From Xenopus tropicalis (lineage: Eukaryota; Chordata; Amphibia; Anura; Pipidae), in NCBI RefSeq assembly GCF_000004195.4, contig NC_030683.2, forward strand, positions 87,569,410 through 87,633,409: DNA of 64,000 nucleotides, read 5' to 3'. Of this stretch, positions 46,126 through 57,942 are shown in pieces (the stretch's first letter is position 1; every line of letters begins with the position of its first letter). The notes below the pieces were generated by a model. The model searched no databases. It was not told where the DNA came from and saw only the letters and a list, made by a program, of their open reading frames with translations. A program made the position numbers and the translations under genes.

Positions 46126-46704
46126 TTATGGGCTGATTCACAAAAGGTCAAAAAAACAAGTGTTATTTATAGCATGCATTAAAAATATTATCACTTCTTA
46201 TATTTGGAGGATTAACGATCGATTCACAAAAAGACCACTTGTCTGAATTAAGAAGCGATTTTATTGTTGTTATTTATCTTGTGATTACATATTTTTAAGA
46301 GATATTTTAAACCATGTATGCGTTATTTCATAGCACGCAATAGTAGTGCATGCTATTACGCACGTAACTGTTACTTTCTGAAAAAAAACGTTCTGAAGAT
46401 GACAGTTTCCCTGAAAACTCGAGGATGCATCTCTCTAGGACGATCACATAAGTAATTCTCTTCTTCAAAATCCAACAAAAATCGGACTGTAAACTCCATC
46501 TTGTCCATTAGCACTAATTATCGCGATATTACATGCTTTTAATGCTAAAAATATGTCTGTGAATTATGCGTTAGTATTATTTCTATGAAATAATTATGGC
46601 AATGCGATGGACATAACGCTTTGTGATAATCGAAATTTTTGCGCATGTGATATGACTAGTAATGTATGCAAAGTTACATTGATGAATCATTACTTAATTA
46701 TGCG

Positions 46705-47558
46705 TTAAAGTGGACCTGTCACCCAGACATAAAAAGTTGTATAATTAAAGTACCTTCTCTGAAATTTGCTCCCACAATCTATCAGACTTTCTCCCAATCT
46801 CTCTGCCTTCAAGAGATCTCTAAAAATGCATTTATTTAGAGAAGCTTACCCTAATCTAGTTTAGCAATACCCTGTGCCACACCTCTCACAACTCTGGTCA
46901 TGCCCATTCCCACACCTTGTGTCTCAACCCTTTTTCCTTGTAGATTGTAAGCTCTTTTGGGCAGGGCCCACTTCACTTCTTGTATCGGTTATTGATTGCT
47001 TTATATGTTACTCTGTATGTCCATTGTATAAAACCCACTTATTGTACAGCGCTACGGAATATGTTGGCGCTTTATAAATAAATGTTAATAATAATAATAA
47101 TAATAATAATAAATTAAACAAGAAACCCAAATTCATTTCTATATTAACACATCCAAACCCATTATTAAGGCATTTAAAAATCCCAGCTGTCAATCAAATA
47201 TTGCCTGCCCCGCCTCTATGTCTTAGGCATAGAGGCGGGGCAGACAAGTACTTTAACTTTCAATTCAGCTCTCACTTTTCCCCTCCCTCCTAACCATCTA
47301 ATTGTGTAGCCAGTGCATGGACCTGGGCATCTGGTCCCCCATTCTGACACATACACACGCTTTTGGGGTGATACAAAGCTTTCCTTTATAACAGTGTCCA
47401 CAAAATGGCACCTGCCTATTTGCTGTGATTGTGTAATTCCAGGACTGAAGGAAACAAGATTTATATTACTTATATAGTGTAAGTGAAGTTTATTTTGTTT
47501 AACAAACACAATAGAAAAGAATTTCAAATTATTTTTTATGGTGACAGGTCCCCTTTAA
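46705..47558. mobile_element. TTAA MITE (TTAAAGTGGACCTGTCACC), middle level of the nest
   Basis: The left end TTAAAGTGGACCTGTCACC and right end GGTGACAGGTCCCCTTTAA are inverted copies, with TTAA at both edges. A 39-bp nearly perfect palindrome of CTGCCCCGCCTCTATG lies at 47205-47243. The paralog at 54587 has the same sequence without the LINE tail and so serves as the empty-site reference. Confidence 0.9.
46762..47112 (+). mobile_element. LINE (L2/CR1-like) 3' tail, inner level of the nest
   Basis: It is present here but absent from the paralogous MITE at 54587, which defines it as an insertion. It contains the ATGCATTTATTTAGAGAAGC coding-like end, then TTGTAAGCTCTTTTGGGCAG, then GGCGCTTTATAAATAAATG and an (AAT)n tail at 47085-47112. 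This is the usual 3' end of L2/CR1-type LINEs. The fragment is 5'-truncated. Confidence 0.8.
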
Positions 47559-47590
47559 GTGTTACCAACCTTTAGTGAATTGGCCCCTTA

Positions 47591-48718
47591 GTCTTTTGAG
47601 ATGTGCAACTGAATAATTATATTGTTTACATAAAGGCCTATACAGTATATGGTAAGTGCAAGAAAAAAATGTTCAAATTGTGCACATTTTTTTCAGGTAA
47701 GAATATCTGTTACACTTACTTCATAAAAGAAATAGTAAAAAACAAACAATGAAATTACTGTATAAATGTTATAAGGTAACTGTTTTTTTCAGCAGTATTT
47801 AATGGTATACAGACTGCTTAAGAAGACAAGCTTTGTTGTTTGCTTTTGTGATGTGAAGTGTAAAACAGAAATATATCCACGTTACTGTACTAAAAAGTAC
47901 ATTTTGCATGCACTCTGCATTGAGTTGCATGTTCCCGAGGGTAGGAATCTTCAATATCAGCTTAAATCACAAAGTTGCCTTTTGATTGATCTATAGTAAG
48001 AGTTAAAGATGGACATCTTGAGATAAAGCCAATAAAAGCTCTGCAGATTTCAGGCTTCAAGGTAATCAATATTTTCTAACAGAACACATCACGTACCGTA
48101 TTATACATTCTTAAGGACATGTGCAATGCCTTGAACTTCAGATTAGAGGTAAACACCAAATACAAAAAGGAAAAGCTACCAAAAGTATGATTTAACCTCT
48201 GCATAATTGTGAAGGGTCCTCTCATGCAAGCTTTTCTACCAAATGTATACTATGTGTAACTTCATTGATTGTCTTTAAAATGTCTTATTTACATTATGTA
48301 GCAAGGAGAGAGGTTAATTAATGGGCACTGTAATGATGTCATAGCACCTATAAAAAAAATGAACAAAGTTGTAAAATAGAGAATGTTATTGTTAAACTGT
48401 TGCCTCAAATCATTTCAGCTATGCCATGTACTTCCTCTCTGTACTACGGTATATATATTTAGAAAAGCAATTCTCAGATAATTTTTCAGATTTTTTTCAG
48501 TCATAATTTCTTTTTTAGTTGTAATATGACATATTTTTATTGAAGTAGTTGTTGTTTTTTTTGTTTAGTGGAAAATGCACCCCCTACTTTAATTTATAAA
48601 GATTTATAAATATATTGAAAATCTTATTATAGGTCACATAACTCGTTACATACCTTATTAAAACACCAGAAGACAGGGTAAAATGGCCAGAGCAATTATT
48701 CACATTTTATCAAATAAA
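47591..48718. other. Unique AT-rich DNA, nothing recognised
   Basis: No repeat ends or credible frames. Confidence 0.45.
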
Positions 48719-48772
48719 TAGGACCTTGCCAGCCTAACCCAAGACAATATGTAGTACTCTGGCAAGGTCCTA
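48719..48772. other. Short perfect hairpin
   Basis: TAGGACCTTGCCAG at 48719-48732 pairs perfectly with CTGGCAAGGTCCTA at 48759-48772 around a 26-nt loop. The stem is shorter than an ordinary microRNA precursor, and no other copy was noticed in the window. It could be the remains of a small inverted-repeat element. Confidence 0.7.
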
Positions 48773-48860
48773 CAACTTCTGTGAAAAATAAAACTTAATT
48801 TTAAATTTTAAAACTTAATAATTTAAACATAATTAAAAATGATCATATACGCACTGTTTT

Positions 48861-48985
48861 GATCCAGAGGAAGGCAAAAAACCCAACATAAAGCCAGTGC
48901 CAATTACACCTCAAGAGGGAAAAAAATTCTCCCTGACTCCCACTGCAATCATAAAAATTCCCTGGAGTCAATGCCGACTCTCAAG
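48861..48985. mobile_element. Interspersed retroelement-like repeat, partial copy 2
   Basis: GATCCAGAGGAAGGCAAAAA, AAAAATTCTCCCTGACTCCC and CCCTGGAGTCAATGCC align with the family seen at 15464 and 62629. This copy keeps a middle segment lost at 15464. Confidence 0.6.
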
Positions 48986-49472
48986 TTTATACTGTATAAA
49001 GATACAGAAAGCACAATTTTACAATGTATTCAGGAAAACATCCACATATGGTTGTTAATAGATAATATGAGAACATACAGAAGAAAACTCCTGACATTTT
49101 GCTAAATATTAAAAATATGCAAAATATGAAAAATAGGGGAGGTTGGGAGGGACATTTCAACCTGTTCAGAAGATAAGGAGTGAACTGCTTCTTTTCCTGA
49201 CATCACATCCCTCTCTTTTTCTGCACCCCTGGCTAAGTTTTACCTCCCTTAACTCTTTCCTTCTCACCTTATCATGGTTGCACCTGATTCTGCCAATTTC
49301 TGAACTTGAACCAGTGTAATCTGGCTGCTGGTCATTTGGATTCTTTGTCATGATCCCCTGTGCTTATAGCTCCAGGGCTTTCTTTTCATTGTGTTGCTAT
49401 TCAGTAATGTATTCATCTGTGCCTTGATTGTTCTACAACAAGAACATTCAATGACATACTGTATGTAAGTAT
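48986..49472. other. Unique DNA, nothing recognised
   Basis: No repeat structure seen before the LINE begins. Confidence 0.4.
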
Positions 49473-50290
49473 AGAGGAGGCCATACCCCCATTCACATTG
49501 AGGGAGCAGAGGTGGAGAGAGTCAGCTGCTTCAGATTCCTTGGCATCAATATCAGTGAGGATCTGAGTTGGTCTCACCATGTTGGTGTGATCACAAAAGC
49601 TGCAAGACAGCGGCTCTTCTTTCTGCGGCGCCTGCGAAGGTTCGGCATGGACTCCAGAATACTCACAAACTTCTATCGATGCACCATTGAGAGTATTCTG
49701 CCTGGCTGTATCACCACCTGGTATGGCAGCTGTAATGCCTTGGACCGCAAAGCTCTGCAGAGGGTGGTGAGATCAGCAGAGTGCATCACCAGGACTGAAC
49801 TGCCGGCCATGCAGGACCTGTACAGACAGCGCTGTAGGAGGAAGATGCAGCGGATCCGCTCTGACCCCAGCCACAGACTTTTCACGCTCCTACCATCAGG
49901 CAGGTGGTACAGGAGCATCCAGACCCGCACCAGCAGATACAGAGACAGTTTCTACCCACAAGCCATCAGGCTTCTTAACTGCTGACATTCTACCCAAACC
50001 AACACACACTCCCCATAACTACTGGACTCTTCCCAGTGTCACTTTAAGCAAAGCCACTTTAAATCCTCACTGCACAATTTCAAATATTGCATTTTATTAT
50101 TGTAAATACTTGTACCTTTATTGCACACTTTTATTATATTTAATATTTGTATTTTTTTTTTTGTTTGTTTGTTTTTTGTTTGTCTATGTAAAGTTGGGAG
50201 GAACACGGGTCAAAAAAATTTCATTACAGTAATGATGCTTCATTGTTATTTGTATATGACAATAAACTTGAAACTTGAAACTGGAAACTT
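49473..50290 (+). mobile_element. Rex1/Babar-like LINE, 5'-truncated, 3' end complete
   Basis: The coding end (49473-49985) is followed by a 300-bp 3' UTR. It finishes in a short tandem tail of TTGAAAC-type units after TGACAATAAACTTG, the usual 3' end of Rex1-related LINEs. There is no poly(A). Only the last part of ORF2 remains, as expected for incomplete reverse transcription. Confidence 0.8.
49482..49985 (+). pseudogene. C-terminal part of LINE ORF2 (Rex1/Babar-like reverse transcriptase)
   Basis: About 168 codons are open to a TGA at 49983-49985. The stretch begins near HTPIHIEGAEVERV. FRFLGINISEDLSW is the post-RT motif shared by CR1, L2 and Rex LINEs. RLFFLRRLRRF, WYGSCNALDRKALQRVVRSA and the C-terminal SGRWYRSIQTRTSRYRDSF are typical of Rex1. 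The endonuclease and the catalytic YADD region are missing, so it is non-functional. The open frame with no stop suggests a comparatively recent insertion. The first in-frame start is a GTG at 49512, but the frame extends upstream without interruption. Confidence 0.85.
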
Positions 50291-50399
50291 GAACCCATTC
50301 TTTGGTAACTTTTATTTTTTTTAAAGAAAAACTATACCAAAATAAGTATATCCTTTAACATAGATTTCATATTATTCACTCTGAATTTCAACGTTTCAC

Positions 50400-50705
50400 C
50401 ATTGGTGAAATTATTTTAAGAAATGGGTGGCAAAATTTGGCGCATAAAAATTTGGTGCATGACAAAAAATTGTCACCTGCATAAAAAAAAATTGTCACGC
50501 ACATTAAAAAAAATGACTGGCATAAAAAATTTTGAGTGTGCAAAAAAAAAGGCGTTTGTGACAATTTTTATTGATGCATGCCATTGTTTTTACATGCGTG
50601 ACAATTTTTTTTTTGACGTGGGCAGCAATTGTTTGTTTTTTATTGACTTTTTTTGTCGCACTACAAATTTTTATGTGACAAATTTTGTCGCTGCCGTGGA
50701 AAGTT
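50400..50705. mobile_element. Diverged relative of the TAGTGATGAGC hAT MITE family
   Basis: Repeated TTTGTCGCACTAC, GACAATTTTT and TGCATGACAAAAAATTG words recall the interior of the element at 63013. The defining ends are not present, so it is an internal or degraded copy. Frames across it are driven by A/T runs. Confidence 0.45.
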
Positions 50706-52326
50706 AAGTACATTTCATACACTTCATGGTATTTTTTTATATCTTGGTCTTGAATTTGCACGCTGTTAAGTAGTCATACTGTATACCTTAGTGTTAAATA
50801 TGCAAGTACCATTCCTACAGTCTGCTATCATCATTACAGAATTAGAGCAACCAGGGAATAGCAACTTTGTTTTATGCTGTGCTGACAATACAATGGTATA
50901 GAAAGGAATTGTTCACTTAAAATATATGCTTCATGCTACAAAATTCTAGTTTTATTTTGTGCAAATCTTTCTTTATTTTATAAAGTGCTGCATTAATAAA
51001 TTATACTTATTATAAATTAATATAACAATAATAAATTAATATAATAACATTTTTTTTGTTAAAAGCAAGCCCTTTCTTCCTTAAAGAAGGAAGGACACAT
51101 ACACATAAACATACACACTTTGTTTTGTAGAAAAAGTGAAGAAACATGCAAAGCAACCTCACAAACTACCCTTCCAGAGGCAGAACTTTACCAGAAGTAA
51201 CATTGCATCCATTAAGATTGTAAGCTTCCTGTATGTCCTTTTTGAAGTGTGGGACTAGAACAGAGTTCATGCAAACACAGTGAAAACATATAAACTCCTT
51301 GCAGGTAGTGCTCAGGCCAGTACTACCCATACTTCCGATGTGTCTGCCCTTCCAAATTGTAGTGTTTTACAATATTTATTGTTCTTTTTCTATCAGACAC
51401 CAAATTTAATGTGAAGCACCCTACAGCAAACAGAATAGAAGGAGCCACAATATATTCACATAGAAGAGTTTAGTGATTTTATTAGGCTTGTCTGATTGAA
51501 TAGAACATAACCATTTTTCTAATATACTCTTGTATTCCTGTCACAATTCTTCACACTGAATTGAAACTAGGAAGCGGGGAACTAGTAGAAGGCAAGATCT
51601 TTGCTGTCTATGGAAATCCTTACTTATTACTTATTCATTGACAGCTTTGCTGCTAAGGCACATCAGCAGAAAATAAGAAAAATAAGAAACCTACCAGAAA
51701 ATGTCACATTCCTAGTTTGGATGCATGAATTAAATAAAAAAAGAGCAAGCAGCGCACTGCGAAAATTTCTTGTTTTTTAGAGAAGGTTAAAAACTGGTGG
51801 TGATGTGATTTTGAAAGTAAGAAAAATCTACAGATTCTGTAATTTTTCACCACCAATGAATTTTGTAAAAGTACACATTTTTTTACAATAATTGTAATTA
51901 CAATAATTGTAATTGTGTTGTATTATTTTCAACCGCATTAAAATTGATCACATATCACATATTTCTACATGTAAGGGGGCAATAAAACCTTACCTCCCTT
52001 CTGTGCAACAGGCCAGTCCTTTCTTTGATCAACTGTTGACAACTTAACTGATTCAATTGGTCAATAGAGAGAAAACAGCTCAGGGAAGGTTAAGAGTGCC
52101 CAGGGATTGCTGGGAAATAAGAATTATTTAATAGGAGCCCTGATCTTGACATGTGTAAAAAAAAAAAAGAGAGGAGGCCCCCCAGAGAGGGCATCCCCAT
52201 GCTACTTCCCATTGAAGTACTATAAGACAAGGCCATGCTGAGCAAGAAATGACTGGTGGTGACAATAAACATCGAGATCCTTAACCTGCCTGCCAAGAAA
52301 TTAAGGTGGTGAAAGATACCGCTATA
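50706..52326. other. Unique DNA, nothing recognised
   Basis: No repeat ends or credible coding frames. Short local repeats of TAATTGTAATTA near 51888 only. Confidence 0.45.
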
Positions 52327-52600
52327 GCAGTGGTCCCCAACCAGTGGCTTGGGAGCAACATGTTGCACTATAGATTTTCAGTGCTGTAGAGCTGTATGTG
52401 AACTCCAGCAAACCAGCCCTTGAGGGTATATCTGTGAGCAGACAGACAGTCTTTCTGCTAATCTGGAGCATCATCCTTGAAGGCTACTAAAAAAATGTCA
52501 ACTTTAGCAACAGAGTATGGTAGGCATCAAATAGGAGTGTTTTTCCATTTAAAATAGCAAGACACTCCTATAGCGGCATTTTGCAGTTTTATTTAGAAAT
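52327..52600. mobile_element. hAT-like element, left part (CAGTGGTCCCCAACC)
   Basis: The start CAGTGGTCCCCAACCAGTGG is the same end as at 55126, followed by AGCAACATGTTGC in both. The right end was not located; 52480-52600 may belong to it. No 8-bp duplication was found. Confidence 0.55.
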
Positions 52601-52636
52601 GATTTACTGTTTTATGAAATCATAAAAATTGTTAGC

Positions 52637-53258
52637 TTAAAGGAGAAGGAAAGGGTAATAAAGAGTTAATCTCAAGCTGCAAGGATACCTTCAGTTCTCT
52701 CAATAGTGCCCTTAAGTCTCCCCATATTTCACCTGTTCAGAAGATCTGAAGCCAAACAGGAAGAAAAAACGCTGAGCTGGGTAAAGAGGATTCCCATAAT
52801 GCATCGTTCCTGCTCAGACCCTACGACCAGGACACTGTAGGCAGCGCATGCGCATTGCTGACATGCTCCCCTCCTCTCCCCTACCCAGGCCCCTGTGAGC
52901 GCGCACAGACGCAGAGGACACAGAAGCACAGAACGAGCAGGTAAGCACAGAGCAACCACGTGAGCGCTGTGAGGAGGGCGGGGGGGGGTTGGTGGCGCTG
53001 CGAGCGGGTTTGGGGTGTAAGGTCGCCGCGGGGGTGTGTGAGTGGGGTGGGGTTGTTTGGTCGCCGCTGGGACGATTCTGGGGGAGCTGGGGGGAAATCC
53101 AACATGGTTGCCACAACAGAGTGCAAAGAGAGGAAAGTTAGAAGGCACATTTTGGGAGAAGGGAGGATTATTTTAAAAAATAGTTGGCGATCTGCTACAG
53201 GCAAGGGGGCTCTACAATATATTAAGGGCTATAGTAGAAGCCTTTCCTTGCTCTTTAA
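52637..53258 (+). mobile_element. Complete TTAA MITE with promoter-type motifs, GC-rich
   Basis: The left end TTAAAGGAGAAGGAAAGGG and right end CCTTTCCTTGCTCTTTAA are inverted copies with TTAA at both edges. It shares about 250 bp with the element at 10840, including TTCCCATAATGCATCG (ZNF143-like) and GCGCATGCGCA (NRF1-like). It also has AACATGGTTGCC at 53101, a possible YY1-like word. The 622 bp interior is unusually rich in G and CpG, as expected of a CpG-island promoter, against an AT-rich background. Open frames on both strands come from the GC bias and have no domain. Confidence 0.8.
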
Positions 53259-54586
53259 ATAGAATACAATTGTAAATGGCATTTACATATTTTGGAGCTT
53301 TTTGGCTAATAGGTTTCCTCATAATAGATCCTATACCAGTATTAGACATTCCTTGACTTAATTAAACTAGTATAAAATAATTTAGGGTTGCACCAAATCC
53401 AGAATTTTTAAATGAATTGTATGATTTTGCTGGATTCTCAGAATTCTTAACAATTGATTTAAGACCATTTATTACATAAACACATGATAAAACTATGGAA
53501 ATCCATTAATGCTGTGTGCAACTCAGTATTTAACTATATTTTTATGTCGGCATAATGTGGCACACAAAACATTTTGACCTGTGTGATGGAACCATAGGAA
53601 CCATAAGGACCATATGAATGGAAATATTTACTTCTATAGGGTTCTCTTTAGACATTTCAGGCTTGTATGCTTTTTTATAATTAATTCATATTTTGATATA
53701 AAGTTTTAATAAATTCTTTTTTTTCTAAGAGTTATTTTTGCATGAATTTCACAATCCCTCAGTCTATCAATGTGTTTTCTGTTACAGGTTTTAATACCAA
53801 CACATATAAAAACCATAATCCCTAACCACCATTCATCTCTCGATATCTTATTTATATTTTAATTTGACTATAATTTGATTTGGCTGCCAGGCAAACATAT
53901 GTATTTCTCTGTATTTTGTTTTCCATTTACCTCAATTTCAAAATGAATGGCTCATTAACAACAATTTAATTTAACAAGGCAGAATGCTGTTCAGCTGACT
54001 TGGTGCAAATGGCAATTGCATACAATTGGTCCATCTTATTTATGGCTGAATTTTTTTATATAATCACTTTTTATTTTTCTAAAAAGATTGCTTTAAATAT
54101 CAATCACTTCTAAAAACTGTGCAGCATATGTACAAGTATAAGTAAAATGATTGACAATTTTCTTATGAAAGTTGTTATCAGAAAAAGTCACATTATTTTT
54201 CTTTGCAATATCTTCATAGGTATAAGAATATTTATAAAAGCAGAGACACTAGAAAGGCAAAGTACATTGGGCTCAATTAAATGAAATTAAAAAGAAAAAA
54301 AAATTTTTAGGAACTCAGTTCCAAAGGGAGCTGAATATGCAGTGTATATAATTTTAAGGTGCAAATTGACACCTTTACATACAATGCAGTGTTTTTACTG
54401 CAATTCCAGAATATTTGCAGACATATGATCTTGTATTTTTGAGTATTTTCTAAAGCCTTATGTAGTTGGTATTTATTAAAGGAACAGAAAAAGTTGTAAG
54501 AAGAATCTTGGCAAGTAAAAGCATGTGAGGTTCTTTAGAAGTCAATAGGAATCAATTGTATTTATTTTCTTAGTTTATTAAAACAT
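53259..54586. other. Unique AT-rich DNA, nothing recognised
   Basis: No repeat ends or coding-like frames. Confidence 0.45.
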
Positions 54587-55104
54587 TTAAAGTGGGCCTG
54601 TCACCCAGACATAAAAAGCTGTATAATAAAAGCCCCTTTCAAATTAAACAAGAAACCCCAAATCATTTTTTTATTAACACATCCATACCCATAATAAAAG
54701 CATTTAAAAATCCCAGCTGTCAATCATATATTGCCTGCCCCACCTCTATGCCTTAGGCATAGAGGTGGGGCAGAGAGTTACTTTCACTTTCAATTCAGAA
54801 CTTCTTAGATGTTGCTGCTCTCCTCACATTCTCCCTCCCTCCTCAACATGTAACTGTGTAACCAGTGCATGGACATGGGTATCAGGTCCCCCCCATACTG
54901 GTACAGAAACAAGATTTTGGCAGGATGCAATACCTGCTTTGATAACAGTGTCCACAAAATGGAGCCTGCCTGCTTGCTGCAATTGTGAATTCCAAGGCTG
55001 AAGAAAATAAAATTAAAATAATTTATACAGTGTAAGTAAAGTTTATTTTGCTTGACAAACACAATGGAAAACAATTTGGAATTATTTCTTATGGTGACAG
55101 GTTT
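54587..55104. mobile_element. TTAA MITE, empty-site paralog of 46705
   Basis: TTAAAGTGGGCCTGTCACCC on the left; on the right GGTGACAGGT is followed by diverged sequence, so the right TTAA is lost. It aligns with 46705-47558 throughout except for the LINE tail. A perfect 39-bp palindrome (CTGCCCCACCTCTATGCCT, single-base centre) lies at 54735-54773. Confidence 0.8.
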
Positions 55105-55125
55105 CAGCCTCATTGAAAATGAATC

Positions 55126-55338
55126 CAGTGATTCCCAACCAGTGGCTCATAAGCAACATGTTGCTCACCAACCTCTTGGATGTTTCTCCCAGTGGCCTCA
55201 AAGCAGATATTATTTTTACATATCTGGCTTGGAAGCACAGAGACACAGTTTTAATCATAGGGATACCAAATAGCTGATCAAAGTCCTTATTGGGATCCCC
55301 CAAAGAACTATTTTGCATGCTTGTGTTGGGGATCCCTG
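55126..55338. mobile_element. Short hAT-like element (CAGTGATTCCCAACC)
   Basis: The left end CAGTGATTCCCAACC and right end GTTGGGGATCCCTG are inverted. Flanks ATGAATCC and ATGAATGG agree at six of eight positions, consistent with an aged hAT 8-bp duplication. The 213 bp interior has no coding frame. Confidence 0.65.
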
Positions 55339-57160
55339 ATGAATGGAACTTTATTTCAAGTTTATTTCGTTTATTTCAAGTTTTGATAAACTGGCTTGTT
55401 GTTAAGAGCGCTGCAACTTGCGTATGATGTGACGATATGAGTAGAAAGGAGCTTGAAGCACCCATCTATATTACCCCGTGGTACAGCATGAATACAGTAC
55501 TCTCAGAAAGGAACATCTGTAACCATAGAATGGGTCTTCTCTTCATATTGTTTCATTACATTTAAGGGCATGAACATACAGTCACAGACAGTGCCACCAG
55601 TGCAACGCACACACATAACATAAATCATGCTGAAGCATTAAAATAAGAGCCCCATAGAATGCAAACAAATGTGACACATTATTACCATTACAGTTATTGC
55701 AAACAACTGAATGCCTATAATGAATAATGGATGAAATAAAAAGAGATAAGAGATAAAGAATGTCTATTTTAAAGTTATTCTAAGAGAGTGTATTAGAAGT
55801 ATCCCTGCAAAAATACAAGACAAGCAAAAAGCTATAAATTAACTTCTGTAGAAAAGTGAAAAACAGTGTTGCAGCTGTTCTCAAAGAGAGGAGGGTGTGC
55901 AAAATAATGAGACAATACAGAATTGCCAAAGCAACCTTTGCAAAGGCTGAAGCTACAAATAGCAGCTTGCTATCTAGAGAAACAGCTGCTGCAAAACTGA
56001 AGAATCATTATATTTTTAGTGTGCAGGTGTAGGGCATTATAAAGAACTGTAAAATGTGTCATTTATAGGCTATAGTTACATAGAATAAATATTTTAGAAA
56101 GAAGGGTATTGCTTAAATATTTGCTGGTTCTGGCATCTCCTAGTAATTGCTTTTTGTTACAGAATAAACTCAAGCCAAATCAGCCAGTATTCAGGCCTAT
56201 TTATAAAAAAGTTGTGTAAACACACCACATAATGTCATAGAACCCCCTAGTGCTTACAATGTTAAATTCATATAATAATTTAGTGCAAAAAAAGCAGCAG
56301 TCCCTTCAAGAATTATTTGACTTTTGATTGATTTTCTTTCTGAAGTGTTTTCACTGACTTGGATGGATTATAAAAGGTTGAAGGTGGTGTAAAATAATGG
56401 CATACATGTCAGAGCTTGGATAGCATTTTGGCATGTTTATCACCCAGAATGCAGTTTTTTTCCCCTCAGTTCCAGCGTAATTGTAGCCAAAAGGGGGAAT
56501 TGCAGGTGATCATAATGTGCTCAATTGCGCTTGCGTTTTGACATGAGATGTAAGTTAGCTGAGTCATGTAATGGGATGGCGTAATTTCCACTGTAACATC
56601 AAAATAGGAAATGCAAGAAGCATTAATGAGCAGCATCAATACATACATTGCCTGCATCCATTCTACTATGACTGCACTGTTTTTGTGATTTTAAATGGGC
56701 CCTCGTGCTTAGTACTTTTTAAAGACTAACTTCAGGTAAAGTATTGCATAGTGTAAAATCTTACATAAGCAGTTGCCATGAGTGACATTTTTCTCCAGGG
56801 TTCGGTGTAAAAAAAAACCCCATACATTCCAATGGTGGTCAGTTGATCCCTGTGGTGGCCAATAAAAGGGCAACCATTTGGAAGGGATGACTTTGACATA
56901 GTTGGCCAGCTTGAATATATTGCAATTTTTGTTGTTGTTGTTTTTATTTAAAGGGGAGGGCATTTTTAGTAGCTTACAGCACAGAATGTCCTATATGTAT
57001 TGAGAATAGATGAGTGCAGTATACTTCTTGTCTCTCTCTCTCTGTTTGTTGCCAGCAAATAATTTTTGCCATCTGACTTGTCAGTTTTTAATATACATTT
57101 ATAAATCACAGTTACTCATTTTCATTATATAGTCCATACTGCATACTCTACAATTGTAAA
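55339..57160. other. Unique DNA, nothing firmly recognised
   Basis: TCAGGCCTATTTATAAAAAAG at about 56191 resembles the start of a degraded fold-back element but has no partner. A (TC)n tract occurs at 57030-57043. Otherwise nothing. Confidence 0.4.
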
Positions 57161-57274
57161 TAGTGATGAGCAAATCTGTCCTGTTTCAGTTTGGTTTAAA
57201 AGAAAAAAACAGCGAAAAGAAAATTTGCGAAACAATGAAAAATCCGTGAAGCACGTTTGTAGTGTGACTTTTTT

Positions 57275-57942
57275 GGACAGCGCTGAAGTGCTTAAGGAAA
57301 GGGGCCAAAAAAATCCCTCCAGTACCCAAGGGGTTAACGGCTCATGCTGAAGGCGGGAAAAAATGGTACACTCCTACTGCTCCCCCCCCCCCCCCCCCCG
57401 TCCCTTGCTCCACAGCTTCACCCTGCAGTGTCTCACTCACCAGCAGCAGCAGCAGCTCGTAGGACCATCTCCCTCCCCCCCGCCCTATTTAAGCGCGTCT
57501 AGCTAGCGAACCAGTAGGCCAGGGTTTTTGCTTAAATCGCAGGTTCATGCTTTGCCTTTCAGGTCAAAAAAAAAAAAATAATTTTGTTGGTATATACCTG
57601 TATATCTGTTATTTGTTTGAAAAATCGTATTATGTCACAGCAAAGGTGGGGATAGTCCTTGGCCATTTTAAGTCCGGTTGGTTTGGTGTTTTCCACATGC
57701 CCACTGCATTTGCAGTGGCCGGCATCCGTTATAATAACAATTAAGTTTCTGGTGAAGTTGGAATAGTTTTTTGAAATACATGGCGAGGACTATTTTTGTC
57801 GGTTGTATCTCTTTAATAAAGCTGTGGCCGAACCCTACCCACAAAAGAAATCCTGGTGTCCGTGTACTCCATCCTGTGTCAAGTGTTTGCATTGGGGGAG
57901 AGGGCGATAAGGGAGGGAACAAGTCTCCGCAGTCTTTGTCGC
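57275..57942 (+). mobile_element. LTR-like insert inside the hAT MITE
   Basis: It is flanked by similar words TGTGACTTTTTT (57263-57274) and TGTGTCTTTTTT (57943-57954). It contains a C-run, a TATTTAA box at 57485-57491 and an AATAAA signal at 57815-57820, followed by GCTGTGGCCGAACCC. TATA then AATAAA on one strand is what a solo LTR would have. It encodes no credible protein. Exact LTR ends and class were not determined. Confidence 0.5.
57381..57400. repeat. Poly(C) run
   Basis: About 18 C in a row (57383-57399), in the upstream part of the LTR-like insert. Such runs often mark assembly errors as well as true simple repeats. Confidence 0.8.

Larger units (their letters stand above)
46126..47590. 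mobile_element. Outer Harbinger-like element of a three-level nest
   Basis: TTA at 46126-46128 and 47588-47590 flanks the inverted ends GGGCTGATTCAC and GTGAATTGGCCCC. The outer element itself is only about 600 bp (46129-46704 and 47559-47587). The word GAGGATGCATCTCTCTAGG ties it, in inverse orientation, to the fragment at 13566. A TTAA MITE inserted near its right end, leaving about 29 bp of right terminus. Confidence 0.75.

Noticed and set aside
49673..49930. Minus-strand 85-codon frame over the LINE
   Set aside because: It is the antisense of the Rex1-like ORF2, whose motifs are clear on the plus strand.
52729..53262. Several open frames of 100-139 codons on both strands
   Set aside because: They lie inside a GC-rich MITE with few stop codons by composition, cross its ends, and contain no domain.
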